Origin: Streptomyces capitiformicae
GTDB lineage: Bacteria; Actinomycetota; Actinomycetes; Streptomycetales; Streptomycetaceae
Assembly: GCF_002214185.1 (NCBI RefSeq)
Contig: NZ_CP022161.1
Span: forward strand, 4,463,767-4,527,766
Direction: 5' to 3'
DNA length: 64,000 bases
Part shown: positions 58,669 through 64,000 of the stretch, piece by piece
Layout: every line of letters begins with the position of its first letter
How positions within the stretch are numbered: position 1 is the first letter of the stretch
Made by a program: the position numbers and the translations under genes
Notes under the pieces: generated by a model
What the model was told of the DNA's origin: nothing
The model's database searches: none
The model's input: only the letters and a program-made list of their open reading frames with translations

Positions 58669-59617
58669 GCAGCGGGAGCAGGGCGAGGAGCGCGGCGGCG
58701 GCCGTGGTCGCCGCGCGGCGGGCCCGGTCCAGGCGGGGCGGGGGTTCCAGCAACCGCTCCACCCTGTCACCCAACAGCCGACGGGTGTTGGAGCAGCTCA
58801 ACACACCCCGGTGCTGGTTGAGTTCGATGAGGGCGAGGGCGGTGGTGAGGTGACCGCAGCGGCGTGAGGCCGTGTCGTCGGCGGCGAGTTCGACGAGGCG
58901 GTGGGTCTGGTCGGCGAAGTGGGCGAAGAGCGGGATGCCGGGGAAGCCGGTGGCGAGGGCCGTGGAGAGGTGGAGCAGCCAGTCGTGGCGGGCGCGGGCG
59001 TGGCCGAGCTCGTGCGCCAGTACGGCGTCCAGCTGACGGTCGGTGAGCTTGCCCAACGCGCCGGTGGTCACGACCAGTTGGGGCGGGGAACCCGGCATCA
59101 GCCAGGCGTCCGGGTATTCGTCCTCCAGCACGAGGAGCGGTCCTTCGGCCCGAGGGAGTCCCGCCGGGAGGTCGGGGGCGCGCTCCCGCAGATGGGCCCG
59201 GCGCAGGGTGCGGCGGCGCCGGGCCTCGACCAGTTCCCGCACGAGCATGGCCCCGCTCCACGCGGCCCCGCAGGCCAGCAGCAGCGTCAGTACGGCCGTC
59301 CAGGGCGGCGCGGCCGTCAGATCGTACGCCTCTGTCACGGCGGCGGGCGCCGGAGCGAAGGCGTGCGTCCTCACCGTCTCGAACACCGCCGCTGCGCCCA
59401 GCACAAGCGCCGCCAGGCAACTCAGCAGCGCCGCCGCGACCAGGCACTGCCACGCCCACAAAGCAACCACGGGTTCCCGCTCGGGCCACCCGGCCTTCAG
59501 CAGGGCACGGGGGCCCAGCACGGCGGCGGTCAGGGCCACGGCGATGAGAAGGAGCAGGAGGACGGTCACGTCGGCGGGTCCGGTTCCTGTCGAGGCGGGC
59601 GGGGGTGCGGGAAACAT
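58634..59617 (-). CDS. M56 family (BlaR1-like) membrane metallopeptidase
   Basis: I use ATG 59617 (MFPAPPPASTG). The 327-residue protein has three membrane helices before a cytosolic zinc peptidase segment with HELGHARARHDW (HExxH), the downstream Glu in RLVELAADDTASRRCG, and a final helix. BlaR1-type M56 proteins cleave BlaI/MecI repressors, and they are usually encoded next to one. No BlaI-like gene is adjacent here, so the substrate is unknown. It has no external sensor domain. Confidence 0.87.
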   Translation of the reverse strand: MFPAPPPASTGTGPADVTVLLLLLIAVALTAAVLGPRALLKAGWPEREPVVALWAWQCLVAAALLSCLAALVLGAAAVFETVRTHAFAPAPAAVTEAYDLTAAPPWTAVLTLLLACGAAWSGAMLVRELVEARRRRTLRRAHLRERAPDLPAGLPRAEGPLLVLEDEYPDAWLMPGSPPQLVVTTGALGKLTDRQLDAVLAHELGHARARHDWLLHLSTALATGFPGIPLFAHFADQTHRLVELAADDTASRRCGHLTTALALIELNQHRGVLSCSNTRRLLGDRVERLLEPPPRLDRARRAATTAAAALLALLPLLIAFAPALGTL

Positions 59618-59735
59618 ACGTACGATGGCGCCTACGCTACCGCCGGTACTCACACTTTTCTGTGGCCTGTGAACGCCTGGGTCAACTTGCAGGAAATCCA
59701 GTGGGGTCGAAACGGCTCAGCAGCGATCTGCCAAG

Positions 59736-60068
59736 TCAGGCCGCCCCGACCCTCCGGTCCCCGTACTCAATCGTCACAGTGATCCTCGCACCGAGCGCGG
59801 TCGCGTAGGCGCGCATGGTTTCGAGGTTGTGGATCTCGCCCCGCTCGATCTGGGAGACGCGCGCCTGGGAGATGCCCACCGACTCGGCCACCTGCGCCTG
59901 AGTCAGCCCTTGCTCCTCGCGGATCTCTCGCAGGTGGTGTCCCACGACGTACGCCTCCGTGGACGCGCGTGCGGCCTGTTTGCGCTGCTCCCACTCCGCG
60001 TCGGACACCTCGGGGCGGGCCTCCCGCATCTGCCGCTTGACCTCGGTCCAGCTGCTGTATCGGCTCAT
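59736..60068 (-). CDS. XRE-type antitoxin (HigA-like)
   Basis: The 110-residue protein starts MSRYSSWTEVKRQMREARPE. It has an XRE helix-turn-helix, LREIREEQGLTQAQVAESVG, then SQARVSQIERGEI. The ATG at 60068 overlaps the toxin stop (ATGA). The order toxin first, antitoxin second is typical of HigBA modules. It probably represses its own promoter at the palindrome near 60490. Confidence 0.88.
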   Translation of the reverse strand: MSRYSSWTEVKRQMREARPEVSDAEWEQRKQAARASTEAYVVGHHLREIREEQGLTQAQVAESVGISQARVSQIERGEIHNLETMRAYATALGARITVTIEYGDRRVGAA

Positions 60069-60451
60069 CGGATGGTCCCGTCCTCTCCTGCGTCGTCCAC
60101 AGTGGCCAGATACTCGTCGTAGCGAGCCTCCGCGAGCGGGATCGCCTCTCGGTACCAGGCACTCCAGCGTCCGGCCTTGTCTCCGGCGACCAGCAGAATC
60201 GCCTGCCGTCTGGGGTCGAAGACGAACAGTACGCGGATCTCGGTCCGCCCCGAGCTGCCCGGCCGTAGTTCCTTGAGGTTGTGTGTACGGCTGTCGGTCA
60301 GCCTGTCGACCAGCGGGCGTCCCAACGCGGGGCCACTCTCCGCGAGCTTGTCGACCGCCGCTTCGACGAGGTCCGCCGATGCCGGGTCCTCCTCCGCGAG
60401 CTTGAGCAACCACGACTCCACCGACGGATGGAGGTTGATCTCCCAGTTCAT
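60065..60451 (-). CDS. RelE/HigB-type toxin
   Basis: The 128-residue protein has the RelE/ParE fold order: NWEINLHPSVESWLLKLAEE, LGRPLVDRLTDSRTHNLKEL, the strand TEIRVLFVFDPRRQAILLVA and GDKAGRWSAWYREAI, with the basic/aromatic residues typical of ribosome-dependent mRNA interferases. It precedes and overlaps the XRE antitoxin gene. The start at ATG 60451 is adopted. The upstream region has AAGGA-AA-TCCTT next to TATA as a control site. Confidence 0.88.
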   Translation of the reverse strand: MNWEINLHPSVESWLLKLAEEDPASADLVEAAVDKLAESGPALGRPLVDRLTDSRTHNLKELRPGSSGRTEIRVLFVFDPRRQAILLVAGDKAGRWSAWYREAIPLAEARYDEYLATVDDAGEDGTIR

Positions 60452-60485
60452 GCTCCGTAGCCCAGCCTAGGCCGGACAGCAGCAA

Positions 60486-60497
60486 AAGGAAATCCTT
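60486..60497 (-). promoter_or_regulatory. HigBA operator/promoter candidate
   Basis: AAGGA-AA-TCCTT is a perfect inverted repeat directly beside TATAAG on the minus strand, 35-46 bases before the toxin ATG. The AT-rich patch fits a promoter with overlapping antitoxin operator. Confidence 0.5.
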
Positions 60498-60540
60498 ATA
60501 TCTTCAGCCCATCGAGTGACAGCGGGCAGGTGACCCGGCG

Positions 60541-61209
60541 TCATTTGACCTTCTTGCGGCCGAGGCCCAACGGCCCCGCGATCTCCTCTGCCATGACCTT
60601 GCCGGCCTCGAACTCCAGGGTCTCGTCGCCCATCATCGGCTGGTCGGTGTCGAGGCCGTCCAGTTCGGCCAAGGGCTGGTTCAACCGCACATGTGCCACC
60701 AGGGACTGGAGGGCGCGCAGGGTGGCGGAGGCCGTGGAGCCCCAGTTGGAGAAGTAGGAGAACTGCCACCACCACAGGGCCTCGGTGTGGCGGCCGGCGC
60801 GGTAGTGGACCATGCCGTGGCGGAGGTCGGTGATGACGTCGGCGAGGTCGTCGGAGATACGGGCGGGGACGGGCGCCTTGCGGGGCTCGTAGGGGTCGAA
60901 GACCTCGGAGTAGACGTCGACCGGGTCGAGCATCCTGGCCAGGCGTTCGCGCAGCTCGTCGACGTCCGGCTCGGGGCCCGGGTCGGGCTCGTAGCGCTCG
61001 TCCGGCACGATGTCCTCGTGCGCGCCGAGGCGGCCGCCGGCCAGGAGGAGCTGGGAGACCTCCAGGAGGAGGAAGGGGACGGCCGAGTCCGGCTCGTCGC
61101 CCTTGGCCACCTCGGTGACGGCGACCATGAAGCTCTCGATCTGGTCCGCGATCTGGACCGCGAAGTCGTCCGGGTTCTGGCCGGTCGCGTGCAGCGTGGC
61201 GTCAGACAT
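60541..61209 (-). CDS. DUF5063 domain-containing protein
   Basis: The 222-residue protein is mostly helical, with [20 protein letters not shown], an acidic loop rich in Pro/Asp/Glu, [20 protein letters not shown] and [23 protein letters not shown], matching DUF5063. It overlaps the recR stop by 8 bp, so the two are translationally coupled. This pairing is conserved in Streptomyces. It may assist RecR or replication, but no activity is known. Confidence 0.88.
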   Translation of the reverse strand: MSDATLHATGQNPDDFAVQIADQIESFMVAVTEVAKGDEPDSAVPFLLLEVSQLLLAGGRLGAHEDIVPDERYEPDPGPEPDVDELRERLARMLDPVDVYSEVFDPYEPRKAPVPARISDDLADVITDLRHGMVHYRAGRHTEALWWWQFSYFSNWGSTASATLRALQSLVAHVRLNQPLAELDGLDTDQPMMGDETLEFEAGKVMAEEIAGPLGLGRKKVK

Positions 61210-61801
61210 CCAGCAATCGTCTCCCCTCGAAGGCGCGGCCGAGGGTCACCTCGTCCGCGTATTCCAGGTCGCCGCCCACCGGGAGGCCGCTGGCCAGGCG
61301 GGTGACCTTGAGGCCCATGGGTTTGATCATGCGGGCGAGGTACGTCGCCGTGGCCTCGCCCTCGAGATTCGGGTCGGTGGCCAGGATCAGCTCCGTGACC
61401 GTACCGTCGGCCAACCGCGCGAGAAGTTCTCGTATACGCAGGTCGTCGGGGCCCACGCCCTCGATCGGGCTGATCGCGCCGCCGAGGACGTGGTAGCGGC
61501 CTCTGAACTCGCGGGTGCGCTCGATCGCCACTACGTCCTTCGGCTCCTCCACCACGCAGATGACCGACAGGTCGCGGCGGGTGTCGCGGCAGATGTTGCA
61601 CAGCTCCTCCTGCGCGACATTGCCGCAGGTCGCGCAGAAGCGGACCTTCGCCTTCACTTCGAGGAGGGCCTGCGCGAGGCGCCGTACGTCCGTCGGCTCC
61701 GCCTGCAGGATGTGGAAGGCGATCCGCTGCGCGCTCTTGGGACCGACGCCGGGCAGCCGCCCCAGCTCGTCGATGAGGTCCTGGACCACGCCTTCGTACA
61801 C
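61202..61801 (-). CDS. recR: Recombination protein RecR
   Basis: The 199-residue protein has the RecR order: N-terminal helix-hairpin-helix ([20 protein letters not shown]), a C4 zinc motif ([16 protein letters not shown]), a Toprim domain ([18 protein letters not shown] through [17 protein letters not shown]) and the C-terminal Walker-like tail. RecR acts with RecF and RecO in gap repair. ybaB lies upstream on the same strand and DUF5063 downstream, a standard actinobacterial arrangement. Confidence 0.96.
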   Translation of the reverse strand: MYEGVVQDLIDELGRLPGVGPKSAQRIAFHILQAEPTDVRRLAQALLEVKAKVRFCATCGNVAQEELCNICRDTRRDLSVICVVEEPKDVVAIERTREFRGRYHVLGGAISPIEGVGPDDLRIRELLARLADGTVTELILATDPNLEGEATATYLARMIKPMGLKVTRLASGLPVGGDLEYADEVTLGRAFEGRRLLDV

Positions 61802-61939
61802 GGACTGCCGTCCTTCCTGGTGTCTTTCAGTACGTACCGTAGTCGGCCGCCGCCGGTCGGAGGAAGGCGGGACGGGGCACGGATGGGCTCGGCGGGGGGC
61901 TCGGCGGGGGGATGAGTGCGTTCAGGGGGCGGGCGGGGC

Positions 61940-62287
61940 TCAGAAGGGGAGGCCGGGGATGCCCATGCCACCGCCGCCGAGGCCCTGGGCGAGGGGGCCC
62001 AGTTTCTGCTGCTGGAGGGTCTGGGCGTTCTCGTTCGCCGCCTGGACGGCCGCGACGATCAGGTCGGCGAGGGTCTCGGTGTCCTCCGGGTCCACCGCCT
62101 TGGGGTCGATCTGCAGGGCGCGCAGTTCGCCGGAGCCGGTGACGGTCGCCTTCACCAGGCCGCCGCCCGCCTGACCCTCGACCTCCGTGTGCGCGAGCTC
62201 CTCCTGCGCCCTCGCCAGGTCCTGCTGCATCTTCTGGGCCTGCTGGAGCAGCTGCTGCATGTTGGGCTGGCCACCACCGGGGATCAC
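61940..62287 (-). CDS. ybaB: YbaB/EbfC family nucleoid-associated protein
   Basis: The 115-residue protein begins [20 protein letters not shown] and has the EbfC/YbaB core: [37 protein letters not shown] and [20 protein letters not shown]. It forms a tweezer-like dimer that binds DNA. It sits 138 bases before recR, as in most bacteria. The divergent region of 324 bases toward the SLATT gene contains its promoter. Confidence 0.94.
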   Translation of the reverse strand: MIPGGGQPNMQQLLQQAQKMQQDLARAQEELAHTEVEGQAGGGLVKATVTGSGELRALQIDPKAVDPEDTETLADLIVAAVQAANENAQTLQQQKLGPLAQGLGGGGMGIPGLPF

Positions 62288-62611
62288 GATCAGCTCCCTC
62301 GCCTCGTCATGAGTCTTGCGGTCGTACAGGGTCGTACGCGGTCTCGTACTTGCGGTCGCCCACGAGCCTACGTGGTCGGCCCCGGCCGTGCTCCGTCACT
62401 CTTTCGAGCGAGTCGGCGGGGAATCGTATACCTGATCAAGGGCCCCTTCCAGGGGTAAAAGCGTCGAAAACGGGGTGTTCGCCACCCGTTGGAGGGTAGG
62501 AAGGGTCCGGCCGTGACGACAGCGCGTCAGCGCCGTGTGTACGCGTGTATGTGCACGTGAGTATGTGCGTCTCGCACTGTCGTCAGCAGCGTCGTCAGTA
62601 GGGAGTGCCGG
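62288..62611. other. 324-bp divergent promoter region
   Basis: No gene is seen. A GGTCGTAC direct repeat near 62320-62336 lies near ybaB. Around 62540-62575 there is an alternating purine-pyrimidine tract (GTGTGTACGCGTGTATGTGC) with Z-DNA potential, followed by repeated CGTCGTCAG before the SLATT ribosome site. Confidence 0.45.
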
Positions 62612-63382
62612 GTGAGCCAGGCGGAGATGCAGCCCGACGGAGTTCCGCAGGACGGGCGCGGTGAGGGGGCCGGGCTGTGGGCGGAGCCGTGGTCGGCGGC
62701 GGGCGGGCCGTGGGCGGGTGAGCTGGCCGGGCGGCCGTTTCCGCACGGGGACTGGGGGGCGCCGGCGGAGCGGCTCGACGAGTTGTACCGGTGGGTCGAG
62801 CGGGCGGCGCTGGAGACCGTCGCGTGGTATCTCGCGGACCGGGTGTGGAAACGGCTGGGGGCGCGGCTGCTGCGGGTCGGGGCGGCGGCGGGGGCACTGG
62901 TCGGGGCCGCGCTGCCGTTGCTCGATCTCACCGGGGTGATCGCCGGCGCGGCTCCCTGGGGGTATCTCGCGCTGTTGTCGTGTGCGACGTGTGTGGCGGT
63001 GGATCGGTTCTTCGGGGTCACGTCCGGGTGGATGAGGGATGTGGCTACGGCGCAGGCGGTGCAGCGGCGGCTTCAGGTGCTGCAGTTCGACTGGGCGTCG
63101 GAGAGTGCGCGGGAGGTGCTCGGGCCGACGGAGGGGACGGCCGGGGAGGCGGCTGAGCGGTGTCTTGGAGTGCTGCGGCGGTTCTGTGAGGACGTGACGG
63201 AGTTGGTGCGGGCGGAGACGGCTGACTGGATGCTGGAGTTCCGGACGGGGGGTGCGCCGCTCGGGATCCAGAGCGGGGCGTCTGTCGGGCGGCCCGAGGG
63301 GGGGTCGGGTGGGCGGTTGTCCATGTTGCCGGGGGCGGCACGGGCGAACATGCCGCGTCAGCGGCCGCCGGAGGCGCGGTGA
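62612..63382 (+). CDS. SLATT domain membrane protein
   Basis: The 256-residue protein starts at GTG 62612 after GGGAG. An N-terminal Gly/Pro-rich region is followed by a helix (ERLDELYRWVERAALETVAW), two adjacent membrane helices (LLRVGAAAGALVGAALPLLD and APWGYLALLSCATCVAVDRF), and a long cytosolic helical part with FGVTSGWMRDVATAQAVQRR. This is the SLATT layout, seen in proteins proposed as pore-forming effectors of nucleotide-signalled defence. Here it is in a conserved housekeeping location beside ybaB and has no adjacent sensor nucleotidase. Confidence 0.85.
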   Translation: MSQAEMQPDGVPQDGRGEGAGLWAEPWSAAGGPWAGELAGRPFPHGDWGAPAERLDELYRWVERAALETVAWYLADRVWKRLGARLLRVGAAAGALVGAALPLLDLTGVIAGAAPWGYLALLSCATCVAVDRFFGVTSGWMRDVATAQAVQRRLQVLQFDWASESAREVLGPTEGTAGEAAERCLGVLRRFCEDVTELVRAETADWMLEFRTGGAPLGIQSGASVGRPEGGSGGRLSMLPGAARANMPRQRPPEAR

Positions 63383-63434
63383 CCCTGCCGGGGGCGTCTC
63401 GGGTTTTTCTCGCCCCCGCCGCCCCTACCCGTCC

Positions 63435-63464
63435 CTCCCCCACTCTCGGCTTCGCTCGAGCGGG
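63435..63464. repeat. Dispersed 30-base repeat (partner inverted at 26841-26870)
   Basis: CTCCCCCACTCTCGGCTTCG followed by CTCGAGCGGG is found exactly inverted at 26841-26870, inside the MITE-like element. The sequence folds as CCCC...GGGG with a CTCGAG core. It is typical of Streptomyces intergenic repeats. Confidence 0.7.
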
Positions 63465-63557
63465 GGGACCCCCGTCCAGGGGCTGCGCACCCTTCGACCC
63501 CGCTACGCCTGAGAGCTCGGGGGGGGGCGGTTTGCATGGCGGGTGCGGGTGATTCGT

Positions 63558-63597
63558 GGCTTGTCGCGCAGTTCCCCGCGCCCCTAAAGGGGCGCGA
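63558..63597. repeat. Dispersed repeat, copy 2, with terminator-like hairpin
   Basis: GGCTTGTCGCGCAGTTCCCC plus GCGCCC is the inverse of 10194-10219. It continues into CGCGCCCC-TAAA-GGGGCGCG, an 8-bp perfect hairpin. It sits between the convergent SLATT and substrate-binding genes and can serve both as terminator. Confidence 0.7.
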
Positions 63598-63600
63598 ACC

Positions 63601-64000
63601 TCAACCCCTCTCGTCGTTCCGCGCCCTCTCGTCGCACAGCCTCGCCCCCGTCGCCGTCTCGCACGGTACGTGCCCGTGGCGGCGGATCACGCTCTGGGCG
63701 GTGCCTCGGCGGATGTGGGCGAGGAAGCTGTCGGCGAGGGAGTTGGCGGGTGGGCGGCGGTAGGTGTAGGCGTACTCGGCGCCGTAGTAGGGGTAGGTGT
63801 CGTCGCCCTTTTCCAGGGTCTCGACGGAGGCCTCGTGGCCGTCGAGGGCGAGGGCGTGCAGGCCCGCGCGGCTGGTGGCGAGGGTGAGTTCGCTGTAGCC
63901 GATGGCGCCGGGGGTGTCGGCGACCTTGGCCAGGACCTGTTCCGTGGAGTCGAGTTCGCAGCGGGTGACGGAGGCGGCCGACAGGTCGTCGCGGCGGCAG
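63601..64000 (-). CDS. PstS-like substrate-binding protein, C-terminal part (cut by window edge)
   Basis: The minus frame is open from the window end to TGA 63601, 132 residues. It contains the binding-protein elements VTRCELDSTEQVLAKVADTP, then GAIGYSELTLA, LDGHEASVETLEKG, YPYYGAEYAYTYRRPPANSL and a final helix with two cysteines. The GAIGYSE and Y(A)YTYRRP patterns are typical of phosphate-type (PBP-like) domains. The 5' end and any signal or kinase/anchor domain lie beyond the window. Confidence 0.7.
   Translation of the reverse strand, partial: CRRDDLSAASVTRCELDSTEQVLAKVADTPGAIGYSELTLATSRAGLHALALDGHEASVETLEKGDDTYPYYGAEYAYTYRRPPANSLADSFLAHIRRGTAQSVIRRHGHVPCETATGARLCDERARNDERG

Noticed and set aside
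62612..63382. SLATT gene as part of a cyclic-nucleotide defence system
   Set aside because: No CD-NTase, NUDIX or other sensor gene is adjacent and the position beside ybaB/recR is a conserved housekeeping one.

Overview
The window is chromosomal DNA from a Streptomyces-type actinomycete. It is very GC-rich, many genes start with GTG, and genes are packed with ATGA/GTGA stop-start overlaps. It carries families typical of the genus: DUF397 with DUF5753, DUF3107, DUF3152, SLATT, TIGR03943, a cysteine-free L32, and an RHS protein with a DNRLRE domain. The right half has a Streptomyces-like order: sigma factor, asd, ask, then DUF5063, recR, ybaB and a SLATT gene.

Layout. (1) 30-4878: a minus-strand operon with a GT4 glycosyltransferase carrying a DUF3492-type N-terminus, a membrane protein, a sugar-nucleotide epimerase and a spherulin-4-like protein. 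It resembles a Pel or amino-sugar exopolysaccharide locus and may continue past the left edge. (2) 5068-13405: a housekeeping-like stretch with a DUF3152 zincin, an alpha/beta hydrolase, a TetR regulator, DUF3107, a ferritin-like protein and a DEAD-box helicase with an abnormal C-terminus. (3) About 13.2-15.7 kb: the scar of an integrated element. It has a 16-bp direct repeat, the 3' end of a tRNA-Pro gene, a remnant of a DUF499 anti-phage ATPase and a 53-residue membrane protein. (4) 16-28 kb: accessory genes. These are a 2083-residue secreted RHS toxin with a DUF7336 immunity candidate, then the four-gene module XRE - ImmA/IrrE peptidase - DUF6545 membrane protein - cytochrome P450 with a MITE-like repeat inside it. 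(5) 28.4-32.5 kb: a 1349-residue HTH/STAND NTPase/WD40 protein. (6) 33.2-36.8 kb: a zinc-economy locus (two permease-type genes facing an L32 paralogue and a CobW GTPase) with a Zur-box-like site between the arms and a structured, IS605-end-like insertion. (7) 36.9-49.1 kb: a two-RCK membrane protein, ECF sigma factors, an S9 peptidase, SURF1, an ECF sigma with its membrane partner, asd and ask. (8) 49.5-60.5 kb: regulators and conflict genes between ask and recR: a two-component system, an NB-ARC/TPR protein, GNAT, Uma2, VapBC, a frameshifted DUF5753 regulator with an internally duplicated DUF397 partner, an M56 peptidase and HigBA. (9) 60.5-64 kb: DUF5063, recR, ybaB, SLATT and the 3' part of a substrate-binding protein.

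The best candidates for an under-described system are the XRE-ImmA/IrrE-DUF6545-P450 module (23552-27404) and the Pel-like operon at the left edge. The RHS toxin tip with its neighbours and the tRNA-bounded defence remnant come next. All calls come from reading the sequence and from recalled family knowledge. No database search was run.
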